A model generated the notes under the pieces. That model did not search any database. It was given only the letters and a program-made list of their open reading frames with translations, and was not told the DNA's origin. A DNA stretch of 64,000 nt from NCBI GenBank assembly GCA_910587145.1, contig CAJUMH010000011.1, forward strand, positions 5,167 to 69,166, read 5' to 3'. Source of the stretch: an uncultured Ruthenibacterium sp. (GTDB taxonomy: Bacteria; Bacillota; Clostridia; Oscillospirales; Ruminococcaceae). Position 1 is the first letter of the stretch, and the number at the start of each line of letters is the position of its first letter. The translations under genes were made by a program, and so were the position numbers. Of the stretch, positions 41,719 to 49,615 are shown piece after piece.

Positions 41719-42666
41719 TTGAGTACAGTATCCATCATTGTTCCCTGTTATAACGAATCGGAATCGTTGCCTATATTTTATAGGGAGGCAGCGAAAATTC
41801 TCAATTCATTAGACGAAGAATACGAGTTGATTTTTGTAAACGACGGCTCTTCTGATGATACGCTATCCCAATTACGGGAACTGTCTAACAAAGATAACCA
41901 CGTTGTTTATTTATCTTTTTCCAGAAATTTTGGAAAAGAAGCTGCTATGTTTGCCGGATTCTGTAATTCTTCCGGGGATTATGTGGCTGTTATGGATGCG
42001 GATTTACAGGATCCTCCGGCATTGCTTCCCGATATGTTGAAAATATTGAAATCCGGAGAATATGACAGCGTAGCCACCAGAAGGACCTCACGGGCAGGCG
42101 AACCGCCGATTCGCAGCTGGTTTGCAAAACGGTTTTATCAGCTTATCAATCGTATCTCTGATGCAGACATTGTAGACGGAGCAAGGGATTTCCGTTTGAT
42201 GAAAAGAGATATGGTGGAGGCGATTATTGCCATGAACGAATACAATCGCTTTTCCAAAGGTATTTTTGGCTGGGTTGGGTTCCGTACGTATTGGCTGCCA
42301 TACGAAAATATGGAACGTATTGCAGGAAAAACAAAGTGGAATTTTTGGAAGCTGATGAAATATGCCGTTGATGGGATCATCAGCTTTTCGCAGGCTCCGT
42401 TAAGCATCGCATCATGCTTTGGCATAATGATGACCGTATGCTCGTTTTTGTTTTTGATATTGATTATTGCCAGAAGATTGATGTTTGGAGATCCGGTAGC
42501 CGGATGGGCATCAACGATATGCGTTATAATTTTTATTGGAGGATTACAGCTGCTCTGTATTGGAATTATTGGACAGTATCTTGCAAAAACATATATGGAA
42601 ACCAAACATAGACCGCATTATATAATCTCGGAATCAAATAAAAAATCTATAGATAAAATTCGATAG
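41719..42666 (+). CDS. GtrB-like polyprenyl-phosphate glycosyltransferase
   Basis: 315 aa. GT2 domain with SIIVPCYNESESL, IFVNDGSSDDT and metal motif AVMDADLQDPP, LMKRDMVEAI, then two C-terminal transmembrane helices (about 235-260, 270-295): the DPM1/GtrB/ArnC layout. It transfers a sugar from UDP- or GDP-sugar to polyprenyl phosphate at the cytoplasmic face. TTG start at 41719 with AGGAGGT six bases upstream. AT-rich like the preceding gene. No GtrA-type flippase is present in the visible cluster. Confidence 0.88.
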   Translation: MSTVSIIVPCYNESESLPIFYREAAKILNSLDEEYELIFVNDGSSDDTLSQLRELSNKDNHVVYLSFSRNFGKEAAMFAGFCNSSGDYVAVMDADLQDPPALLPDMLKILKSGEYDSVATRRTSRAGEPPIRSWFAKRFYQLINRISDADIVDGARDFRLMKRDMVEAIIAMNEYNRFSKGIFGWVGFRTYWLPYENMERIAGKTKWNFWKLMKYAVDGIISFSQAPLSIASCFGIMMTVCSFLFLILIIARRLMFGDPVAGWASTICVIIFIGGLQLLCIGIIGQYLAKTYMETKHRPHYIISESNKKSIDKIR

Positions 42667-42693
42667 GATACTGATAAAAATTGGAGGCGGCCA

Positions 42694-43797
42694 ATGGCTT
42701 TTTACTTGAGCATTACACTGGGAAGCACGCTCTTTGCGCTGACTGCGCAAATATGGCAAAAATACTGCTGCCGCATTGGAGGGGATCTGCGGCAGCGGGA
42801 TAAAGCCTGTTTCGCTGCGCTGGCGGTTTTATCTCTGCTGCCATATTGCCTGACAATGGGGCTGCGGTACGGCATTGGAACCGATTATTTTTATACCTAT
42901 GTGCCAACATTTACGTTGGCGGCAAATGGCACTTATACATTGGAGCCTGGCTATCAGCTGCTGATGCGCCTTGTGCTGTTTTTTACGGATAACCCCACAT
43001 GGATGTTCCTGCTGTGTGCCTGTGTAATCGTAGGGCTGACAGGAAGAACGGTATGGAAATATTCCGAACTGCCGTGGGTGAGCATTTTGCTGTTTGCGGC
43101 AGACAGGCATTTTTTTATCAGTATGAACGGGATGCGTCAATATATGGGTTTGGCCGTTGTGCTTGGCGCTTTCCGGTATGTACGCGAAAAATGCCTGTGG
43201 AAGTATGCGCTTGTGGTACTGGCCGCTTCGCTTTTCCATACCTCCATGCTCATTTTTCTTCCGTTGGGGCTGCTGATGTATCTGAAGATCGATCCTTTCA
43301 TTGGCGGCGGCCTTGTCGTCGTTCTAACGTTGCTGAACAGACCGCTGACGGCGGCGATCCGCTGGGCCGTATCGTATACGCGTTTTGCTTATTATTACAA
43401 TCAGGAAGGATGGATCGTGGAGAGCCCCTACCGGGAGAAATTCTATTATCTGCTCATTCTGGCGGTGCTTGCCAGTATTCTTTATTGGCAGAACAAGACG
43501 GATACAGGATATCAGTTTTTGTACAGCCTGGAATTGATTGTGTTATACCTTTCCTTCAATCGATCCATTGTGATTCTGGCGGACAGACTTTGCTGGTCGC
43601 TGGAATTTTTCCATTTGCTCCTGATCCCCAAAATGATCGTATCCTGCAAGAGCAAAAAGATGCGCTGGATTGTTGGGGCGATTTGTGTGGGGACATGTGC
43701 GCTGTTTTGCTATTTTGAGATTTTTCAACATGGATACCATGAGGTTTATCCCTATCAGAGTATATTCGGCGTTGCGGCACAGGGTGCGGCAGCATAA
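42694..43797 (+). CDS. EpsG-like polysaccharide polymerase
   Basis: 367 aa, about nine to ten hydrophobic helices. GLRYGIGTDYFYTY, TLEPGYQLLMRLVLFFTDNP, FISMNGMRQYMGLAVVLGA and SLFHTSMLIFLPL are EpsG/Wzy-family hallmarks. It would join repeat units outside the membrane or influence chain length. SD TTGGAGG before the ATG. Last gene of the cluster; a 28-bp hairpin follows seven bases after the stop. Confidence 0.83.
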   Translation: MAFYLSITLGSTLFALTAQIWQKYCCRIGGDLRQRDKACFAALAVLSLLPYCLTMGLRYGIGTDYFYTYVPTFTLAANGTYTLEPGYQLLMRLVLFFTDNPTWMFLLCACVIVGLTGRTVWKYSELPWVSILLFAADRHFFISMNGMRQYMGLAVVLGAFRYVREKCLWKYALVVLAASLFHTSMLIFLPLGLLMYLKIDPFIGGGLVVVLTLLNRPLTAAIRWAVSYTRFAYYYNQEGWIVESPYREKFYYLLILAVLASILYWQNKTDTGYQFLYSLELIVLYLSFNRSIVILADRLCWSLEFFHLLLIPKMIVSCKSKKMRWIVGAICVGTCALFCYFEIFQHGYHEVYPYQSIFGVAAQGAAA

Positions 43798-43803
43798 AAT
43801 TAG

Positions 43804-43867
43804 AATTTCAAAAGCTCCGGATCAACCGCCATGCCGGTTTGGCGGTTGATCCGGAGCTTTTGAAATT
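43804..43867. repeat. 28-bp perfect inverted repeat (8-base loop)
   Basis: Arms 43804-43831 and 43840-43867 are exact complements (inner part ATCAACCGCCA / TGGCGGTTGAT; outer part AATTTCAAAAG). No T-run follows on the rightward strand; leftward the flank is AT-rich (CTAATTTTA). It lies between convergent genes, so a two-way termination or mRNA-end structure is likely, though the length is unusual. Confidence 0.85.
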
Positions 43868-43928
43868 TACACTGAAGAAGCGCCGCCGTTTTGCAGGCAT
43901 AAGCAGAGAATCTGGCAGTGCCAAGGTT

Positions 43929-44144
43929 TTACAGCTCGAATTCCTTCGGGTCGTACTGCGGCATCTGCGGGCGGCGGCGGGGTACGCGGCGCAGCGGGTC
44001 GTATTCAAAGGCGCGGCAATGCTCAAACGGCTGCACCGCACCTTTTTTGGCGCAGTGCAGCGAACCGTCCGCCGCGCGCGCGATGTGCGCGCAGTATTCG
44101 CATGCGGGCGCAATGTTCTGATCGAATAATGTTTTGGCAAACAT
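43929..44144 (-). CDS. Small Cys-rich conserved protein
   Basis: 71 aa. N-terminal MFAKTLFDQNIAPACEYCAH, then LHCAKKG and FEHCRAFEYDPLRR: four cysteines (CxxC...C...C) suggest a zinc ribbon or metal site. The C-terminus is basic, then acidic (QMPQYDPKEFEL). Start at 44144 is set by AGAGGAAG upstream. Similar short proteins beside sporulation or housekeeping genes are familiar from Clostridia, but no function can be given. It lies leftward and alone, between the 28-bp hairpin and the repeat region. Confidence 0.65.
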   Translation of the reverse strand: MFAKTLFDQNIAPACEYCAHIARAADGSLHCAKKGAVQPFEHCRAFEYDPLRRVPRRRPQMPQYDPKEFEL

Positions 44145-44446
44145 GAAAAAGCTTCCTCTCTGTTTTGGTACTGCTGCCGTGCACACAGCCCTGCGGGCCC
44201 GCTGAAAAGCGTGATCGCGGTCTGCGGCGCGATCGCGTTTTGCAGAAAGAAATCGGTGCAAAGCTGTAAAGCGGAAAACCGGCGCTTCTTCTTAAAGTTA
44301 AAGATCGGTACTTCCGGAAGACCGGCACTTCTTCTTAAAGTTAAAGATCGGTATTTCCGGAAGACCGGCACTTCGCTTTTCTTCAGTATACCTCTTTTTG
44401 CCCGCCGCGTAAAGCCCCGGGGAACTGCGCCGTGCGGGGCCGCCGG
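44145..44446. other. 302-bp region with 43-bp tandem repeat
   Basis: No gene supported. A 43-base unit beginning CTTCTTCTTAAAGTTAAAG occurs in tandem at 44285-44327 and 44328-44370 with one T/C difference, followed by a short third start (CTTCGCTTTTCTTC). Each unit contains the 10-bp palindrome CTTCCGGAAG or its variant TTTCCGGAAG. Confidence 0.7.
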
Positions 44447-45766
44447 TTAACCGTTTGCCTTTGCCTGGGGGCGCAGCGCGCCGCAGGCCAGTGCGCACAG
44501 CACAAACAGCACGGCCGTTACGTCCGGCGGCATGCGCACGGCGGGCAGGATGGCCGCGTCCAGCTGCGCGCCCGCCGTTCGTGCGGCAGGAAACAGGCGC
44601 CCCGCCAGCCGGAACAAAACAAGCGCCAGCGGCAGATGTGCAAGGCGCGAGCAGAGCAGCGGCCAAAGCGATATTTCGGGAGCGAGCAGCGCGCGCACCT
44701 GAAAAAACACCGAGGCGCCCATCGCGCTGAGCGCCATGCAGCACAGCTCGCTGCGCCACGCCCCGGCGGTTTCGCAGGCTGCGCGGCACGCGCCCGTTAC
44801 CTCCAGCGGCAGCATGGCGCAGTAGCGCAAAAGCGCGGGCGCGCTTGCCGGTACGGCAATCGCTGCAAAAAACGAAAACAGCGTTACATAGCCGCACAGC
44901 ATACCTGCTGCGCCCACCGCGCTGCGCACGGCGGCCACAAAGCCTGTTTGCGATGCTTCGGCTCCTGCTTGGGGGGCGCTTTCGGCCGGCGCGGCTGCTG
45001 CTTTGCCCGAGCCGGATCTTTTGGGGGCCTCTTGGGGAGATGTTTCGCTCTTTTTCCGAGCCGGTTGATGCAAAACCTTTCGCATCGCCGCCGGATACGC
45101 AGATGCCGGCGGCGCCTGCCGCGCGCCTGCCGCCGCGCAGGGCGCGGCCGAAAAAACCGCCGCCGCGCAGGGCACGGCCGCGTTTTTCTGCGCCCGGCTG
45201 TTTGGTGCGGCAGCGCCGTTTTGTGTGCGAAGGCGCCGCAGGGCCAAAACACCCGCCGTAAGGCAGCCGCACAGCAGCGAGGCGCCCACCTGCGCCGCCA
45301 GCAGCAGCCGGCCCGCCCCCGCGTGCCCCAGCATCAGCGCGCCCACGCCGCCCACAATAAAGCCGGGGCCGGAGCCGATGGTGCAAACCAGCAGCAGCGC
45401 GGCCTCGTCGCGGCGCAGCTCGTTGGAGCGATACAGCGCGTCCACCGCCTGCGCGCCGCAGGCAAAGCCGCCCAAAAGCCCGCACAGCAGCGCGGCCGGC
45501 GCCCTTTTGCCGCGCAGCCCCAGCAGCCGGGTATAGGGGCGCAGCAGCAGGCCGAACCATCCCGCCGCAGGGCTTTCCAGCAGCAGACGGGAAACCACCA
45601 TAAAAGGAAACAGCGCCGGGATCACCGTTTCGTAACACAGCCCCAGCCCGCGCAAAACACCGCCTGCGGCAACAGCCGGGCGCAGTACCACGCATGCAGC
45701 GGCGAACAGCAGCGCAAACGTTCCCAGCCACTGCGCCGCGGCGCGCCTTCCCCGCAAAAAATTCAT
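44447..45766 (-). CDS. ylbJ: YlbJ-like sporulation membrane protein (Gate domain)
   Basis: 439 aa. Hydrophobic, with nucleoside-recognition (Gate) motifs: CYETVIPALFPFMVVSRLLL, LLGGFACGAQAVDAL, CTIGSGPGFIVGGVGALMLG and, near the C-terminus, VTGACRAACETAG. This matches the sporulation protein YlbJ (about 408 aa). Residues about 195-275 are a low-complexity Ala/Pro/Lys insertion (RAQKNAAVPCAAAVF, SETSPQEAPKRSGSG) not seen in the usual protein. Start at 45766 follows GAGGAGGGGGG. It diverges from yqfC, another sporulation gene. Its exact role in sporulation is unclear in any organism. Confidence 0.75.
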   Translation of the reverse strand: MNFLRGRRAAAQWLGTFALLFAAACVVLRPAVAAGGVLRGLGLCYETVIPALFPFMVVSRLLLESPAAGWFGLLLRPYTRLLGLRGKRAPAALLCGLLGGFACGAQAVDALYRSNELRRDEAALLLVCTIGSGPGFIVGGVGALMLGHAGAGRLLLAAQVGASLLCGCLTAGVLALRRLRTQNGAAAPNSRAQKNAAVPCAAAVFSAAPCAAAGARQAPPASAYPAAMRKVLHQPARKKSETSPQEAPKRSGSGKAAAAPAESAPQAGAEASQTGFVAAVRSAVGAAGMLCGYVTLFSFFAAIAVPASAPALLRYCAMLPLEVTGACRAACETAGAWRSELCCMALSAMGASVFFQVRALLAPEISLWPLLCSRLAHLPLALVLFRLAGRLFPAARTAGAQLDAAILPAVRMPPDVTAVLFVLCALACGALRPQAKANG

Positions 45767-45929
45767 AAAACGTCCCCCCTCCTCGATATATATGATTGAA
45801 CCGAAGACTTTAGCAGGGGCGGCTCCGGCCCATGCCGCGCTCCTGCTCCGGCCTAAAGCCTGTCGGACGGTTTGAAAACGCGCGTCTGTCAGAAGATCGG
45901 GGCTTTTGAAAAAAAGGGGGGAACAGCCG

Positions 45930-46235
45930 GTGCGCAAAGTGAAAAAGCGCGGCGAGCGCTATTCATTTCGCCAGGCGATGGGCCTTGTGGCGCAGCCGGT
46001 GCAAACGGTGCTGTACGGCAGGCCGGCGCTGCACGCCGAATGCGGCGGCGCGCTGGAAATCGAAAATTGCCGCGGGATCCTGCAATACAATGCCCAGCGG
46101 CTGCGGCTGGATATGGGCCAGTGGACCGTGACAATCGAGGGCGACGGCCTTTTGGTGGAAAATTATCAAAAAGGAATAATGACAGTGCACGGACAGGTGT
46201 TTTCCGTTCACTTTGGGTTTGGAGGCGTGCAATGA
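45930..46235 (+). CDS. yqfC: Sporulation protein YqfC
   Basis: 101 aa, close to the 93 aa of the Bacillus subtilis protein. Conserved pattern: basic N-terminus, then EIENCRGILQYNAQRLRLDMGQW and ENYQKGIMTVHGQVFSVHFG fragments, a YabP/YqfC-like fold. GTG start at 45930 with AGGGGGGA about seven bases upstream; a TTG nine codons earlier lacks such a site. ATGA overlap with yqfD. Expressed in the mother cell in known spore formers. Confidence 0.88.
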   Translation: MRKVKKRGERYSFRQAMGLVAQPVQTVLYGRPALHAECGGALEIENCRGILQYNAQRLRLDMGQWTVTIEGDGLLVENYQKGIMTVHGQVFSVHFGFGGVQ

Positions 46236-47446
46236 ACGGGTTGGTGCGATACGCGGCGGGCAGTGTGCGGTTTGAGGTGATGGGCGGGCGCGGCGAGCGC
46301 TTTTTAAACACCTGTGTGGAGGCGGGCATTCCCGTAGAACACATTCACCCCACGGATACCGGCTATCTTGCCACCGTTCCGCTGCGCGATTACAAGCGAA
46401 TGCGCCCCTTCGCACGGCGCAATCGCTGCAGGCTGCGCGTGCGGGAGAAATACGGCGCTTATTTTGCGCTGCTGGCCTATCGAGGGCGGTGGGGCATTGC
46501 GCTCGGCCTGGTGCTGTGCGCTCTGGCGCTGTTTTTGGGCGGCGATCTTATCTGGAATATCTGTTTTTTGAACTTTACGCCCGAGCAGGAGACCGCCGCG
46601 CGTGCGATGCTGTTTGAACAGGGCATCTATGAGGGTGCGTTTCAAAACCACGAAATTCTAATGCGCGCGGCAAGCGAGCTGTTTGTGGAATCGGAGGAAT
46701 ATGGCTGGGTAACGCTCAATTTTGTAAAGGGCCGCCTTGTGGTGGAAAAAACACAGCGCGAGCGCCCGCCCGAGTCTGTCAGCACCGAGATCACCAACGT
46801 GGTGGCGGTAAGCGACGGCATTGTGCGGCGCATCGATCTCGTGGACGGCTATCCCAGCGTTGTCACCGGGCAATATGTGGCGCGCGGCCAGGTGCTTGTA
46901 AGCGGGATGCGGCTGAACAGCTACGAGCGCCCGATGTATACGCATGCCGAGGCCGATGTATGGGCCGAGGTGGAGAATACCTATTTGTATACGCAGCCGC
47001 TGCACGGCACGTCTACCCTGCCCACCGCAGAATGCAAAAGCTATTATACGCTGTACTTACCGTGGGGCGAGCTGCCGCTGTATCGGAATGCCGATCTGGC
47101 AGGGACGGCGCAGCGGCGTGTGCTGCGCCGTCCCGCCGCGCCGCTGGGATTCCATTTGCCGGCGCTTGTCGAGGAACTGCAGGTGCGCTCCACACAGCCC
47201 ACCGCCTGGACGCTGACGCCCGAGGCGGCGTGCCAAATTGCCCGTTCGCGCATTTTGGATACGCTGCGCACCCAGTTTGGCATCTACGAGCTTTTGGAGG
47301 AGACGGCCGAGGTGCGGGAAAAAAGCGATTCCGTTACACTGGTGCTGCGCCTGCGTTTTCTCGCCAATATCGGCGAAATGAAGCCGTTTTCCGGCGAGAT
47401 GGATCAAAACGCCGGGCCCGATACAATTTCGGAAGAAAATCCATAA
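46232..47446 (+). CDS. yqfD: Sporulation protein YqfD
   Basis: 404 aa (family about 400). N-terminal soluble part (RFLNTCVEAGIPVEHI), one transmembrane helix about residues 90-112 (IALGLVLCALALFLGGDLIW), then a large extracytoplasmic domain (WVTLNFVKGRLVVEK, VVAVSDGIVRRIDLVDGYP, GQYVARGQVLVSGM). The yqfC-yqfD-phoH order is conserved in spore-forming Bacillota. The last 15 codons precede an AT-rich region carrying the phoH promoter. Confidence 0.92.
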   Translation: MNGLVRYAAGSVRFEVMGGRGERFLNTCVEAGIPVEHIHPTDTGYLATVPLRDYKRMRPFARRNRCRLRVREKYGAYFALLAYRGRWGIALGLVLCALALFLGGDLIWNICFLNFTPEQETAARAMLFEQGIYEGAFQNHEILMRAASELFVESEEYGWVTLNFVKGRLVVEKTQRERPPESVSTEITNVVAVSDGIVRRIDLVDGYPSVVTGQYVARGQVLVSGMRLNSYERPMYTHAEADVWAEVENTYLYTQPLHGTSTLPTAECKSYYTLYLPWGELPLYRNADLAGTAQRRVLRRPAAPLGFHLPALVEELQVRSTQPTAWTLTPEAACQIARSRILDTLRTQFGIYELLEETAEVREKSDSVTLVLRLRFLANIGEMKPFSGEMDQNAGPDTISEENP

Positions 47447-47478
47447 AAAATTTGTATGAAATGTGTACAAAAAATACT

Positions 47479-47506
47479 TTTACTTTTTAGAAAAAATTGC
47501 TATAAT
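47479..47506 (+). promoter_or_regulatory. Promoter for phoH and the downstream block
   Basis: TTTACT (47479-47484), 16-bp spacer, TATAAT (47501-47506) in an AT-rich gap. The phoH Shine-Dalgarno AGAGGTG (47563-47569) follows. Confidence 0.6.
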
Positions 47507-47576
47507 AGAATTACTCCCATGATAAAACAAAAACGGGAACCAAAAAGGATCGGATCGTTTAGGCAGAGGTGGCGGA

Positions 47577-48545
47577 ATGGAAGAGGCGGTTTTGGAGCTG
47601 GACAGTGTGGATACGGCACTGGCCGTGTTTGGAAATTGTGATGCAAATATCCGCCTGCTGGAGCAGGAATTCGGCGTAACCGCGGTGTGCCGGGGCACGC
47701 AGGTAAAGCTGACAGGCGGCGAAGAAGATGTGCGCCGCGCCCGCCGCGCGATGGATGCGATGCTGCGCCTGCGCGAGGGCGGCACACCGCTGGAGGAACA
47801 GACGGTGCGCTACTGCATCTCGCTGGCCGGCAGCGGCGAGGAGGAGCGTGTCGGCGAGCTGACGGGCGATTTTATCGCCATCACCGCCAAGGGGCGCCCC
47901 GTGCGCCCCAAGACGCTGGGGCAAAAGGCGTATATCGAGGCCATTGCCAAAAACGCTGTTACCTTTGGGGTGGGGCCGGCGGGTACGGGCAAAACATATC
48001 TTGCTGTGGCAATGGCCGTAAAGGCGTTTAAGGCGCGCGAGGTGAGCCGCATCATCCTCACGCGCCCGGCCGTGGAGGCGGGCGAGAAGCTGGGCTTTCT
48101 GCCGGGCGATCTGCAGAATAAGGTAGATCCGTATCTGCGCCCGCTGTATGACGCGCTGTTCGAGCTGCTGGGCGCGGAAAATTATCAGAAGCTGCTTGAA
48201 AAACAGCTCATCGAGGTGGCGCCGCTGGCCTATATGCGCGGGCGCACGCTCGACGACGCGTTCATCATTTTAGACGAGGCGCAGAACACCAGCCCCGAGC
48301 AGATGAAAATGTTCCTCACGCGCATGGGCGCGGGCTCGCGCGTGGTGGTAACGGGCGATGTAACGCAGATCGATCTGCCGGACAAGCTCCGTTCGGGCCT
48401 TGTGGACGCGCTGGCCGTGCTGAAAAACGTGGACGGGATCGCCATGCGCCGCTTTTCGGAAAAGGACGTGGTGCGCCACCGGCTGGTGCAGGAGATCATC
48501 CGCGCCTACGATAAGGCCGCCGCGCAGCGCGCCAGAAGACAGTAA
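47577..48545 (+). CDS. phoH: PhoH-family ATPase
   Basis: 322 aa, standard. N-terminal KH-like segment (residues 20-75), then PhoH P-loop ATPase: Walker A FGVGPAGTGKTYLA, TRPAVEAGEKLGFLPGD, Walker B FIILDEAQNTSP and GDVTQIDLPD. Start 47577 with AGAGGTG seven bases upstream. Cytoplasmic nucleic-acid-linked ATPase of unsettled function; in Bacillota it is always close to ybeY, consistent with a role in RNA or ribosome metabolism. Confidence 0.95.
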   Translation: MEEAVLELDSVDTALAVFGNCDANIRLLEQEFGVTAVCRGTQVKLTGGEEDVRRARRAMDAMLRLREGGTPLEEQTVRYCISLAGSGEEERVGELTGDFIAITAKGRPVRPKTLGQKAYIEAIAKNAVTFGVGPAGTGKTYLAVAMAVKAFKAREVSRIILTRPAVEAGEKLGFLPGDLQNKVDPYLRPLYDALFELLGAENYQKLLEKQLIEVAPLAYMRGRTLDDAFIILDEAQNTSPEQMKMFLTRMGAGSRVVVTGDVTQIDLPDKLRSGLVDALAVLKNVDGIAMRRFSEKDVVRHRLVQEIIRAYDKAAAQRARRQ

Positions 48546-48629
48546 AGACGCCGGGCAGGAAAAGGCCGCCGCGCAAAAGGCGCGCCGGCCGCGGCGGGAG
48601 ATCAATCAACAGAAAGGACGTGTTGTTCC

Positions 48630-49127
48630 ATGTCGCACAAGGTATATATTACCAATCAGCAGAAGGCCGTAAAGGTGCCTTCCGGCCTGCGCATCCTCAT
48701 CCGCCGGTCGTGCCACGCCGTGCTGGAGGCCGAGCGCTTCGAGGGCCCGGCCGAGATCAGCGTCACCTTTGTAGACGACGCCGAGATCCACCGCCTGAAC
48801 CTGCAATACCGCAATAAGGATCAGGCCACCGACGTGCTCAGCTTTCCGCTTGGGCAGGACGGCAGATATGATGTCAATCAGGAAACCGGCGCCGCGATGC
48901 TGGGCGACATTGTCATTTCGATGGAGCGCGCGGTGGAGCAGGCCGCGCTGTATGGGCATACATTGCAGCGCGAGGTCGCGTTTTTAACCGTACATTCCAT
49001 GTTCCATCTGCTGGGCTACGATCACGAGGGCGGGGGCCTCGAGGCTGTACGCATGCGCGAAAAAGAAGAAGCTGCGCTCATCCAGCTCGGCTTGCCGCGC
49101 ACGGTATCCTACAGCCAGGTAGACTGA
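48630..49127 (+). CDS. ybeY: Endoribonuclease YbeY (rRNA maturation factor)
   Basis: 165 aa. The zinc motif HSMFHLLGYDH (HxxxHxxxxxH, about residues 122-132) and FRNKDQATDVLSFPL-type block (YRNKDQATDVLSFPLG) are diagnostic. Single-strand-specific metallo-endoribonuclease in 16S rRNA 3' processing and ribosome quality control. SD AAAGGA upstream. dgkA starts three bases after its stop. Confidence 0.96.
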   Translation: MSHKVYITNQQKAVKVPSGLRILIRRSCHAVLEAERFEGPAEISVTFVDDAEIHRLNLQYRNKDQATDVLSFPLGQDGRYDVNQETGAAMLGDIVISMERAVEQAALYGHTLQREVAFLTVHSMFHLLGYDHEGGGLEAVRMREKEEAALIQLGLPRTVSYSQVD

Positions 49128-49129
49128 AC

Positions 49130-49594
49130 ATGAAAAGCCACAGCTTTGCGCAAAGTTTTCGCTATGCCGCGCAGGGCATTCGCACCGCTTTGCGGGAAGA
49201 ACGCAATCTGCGGTTCCACCTGTGCACGGCGGGCTATGTGTACCTGTTTTCGCTGTTCTATCCGTTCGGGCGCACGGAGTATCTGCTCATTACGCTGATG
49301 GTATGCGGCGTTCTGGCGCTTGAGCTTGTAAATTCCGCCGTCGAGCGCGCGGTGGACAAGCCCAGCCCCGAGCACGACAGAGCGGCGGGCGCCGCCAAGG
49401 ATATGGCGGCGGGTGCGGTGCTGGTATTCAGCATCGGGTGCGCCGTGTGCGGCGCGGCGCTGTTTTGGGATATCGCGGTGCTGCGGCAGATGGCCGCGTT
49501 TTTCGCAGGCCATCCGGCAGCGGCGGTGCTGCTGGCGGTATCGCTGGCGGCGGCGTGGCGCTTTGTCCGGCGGTACGGCGGCAGGCGAGGGTGA
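49130..49594 (+). CDS. dgkA: Undecaprenol/diacylglycerol kinase (DgkA family)
   Basis: 154 aa. ERNLRFHLCTAGYVY, ALELVNSAVERAVD (catalytic Glu region) and AKDMAAGAVLV are the DgkA signature; three transmembrane helices are present plus one extra C-terminal hydrophobic segment (about 125-143) beyond the usual 120-130 aa. Gram-positive members phosphorylate undecaprenol for cell-wall precursor recycling. Gene spacing three bases from ybeY. The extra helix is unusual but modest. Confidence 0.93.
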   Translation: MKSHSFAQSFRYAAQGIRTALREERNLRFHLCTAGYVYLFSLFYPFGRTEYLLITLMVCGVLALELVNSAVERAVDKPSPEHDRAAGAAKDMAAGAVLVFSIGCAVCGAALFWDIAVLRQMAAFFAGHPAAAVLLAVSLAAAWRFVRRYGGRRG

Positions 49595-49615
49595 GAAGGA
49601 AAGGAAGAAACGGCA

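Noticed and set aside
43808..44371. 187-codon minus-strand frame across the tandem repeats
   Set aside because: Its apparent protein repeat (PVFRKYRSL) only mirrors the 43-base DNA repeat; the real gene in that interval is the 71-aa protein in another frame.
47561..47600. tRNA-Leu-like 5' sequence (GCAGAGGTGGCGGAATGG)
   Set aside because: The match stops after about 18 bases; there is no anticodon arm, T-arm or 3' acceptor pairing. The bases are the phoH Shine-Dalgarno and first codons.
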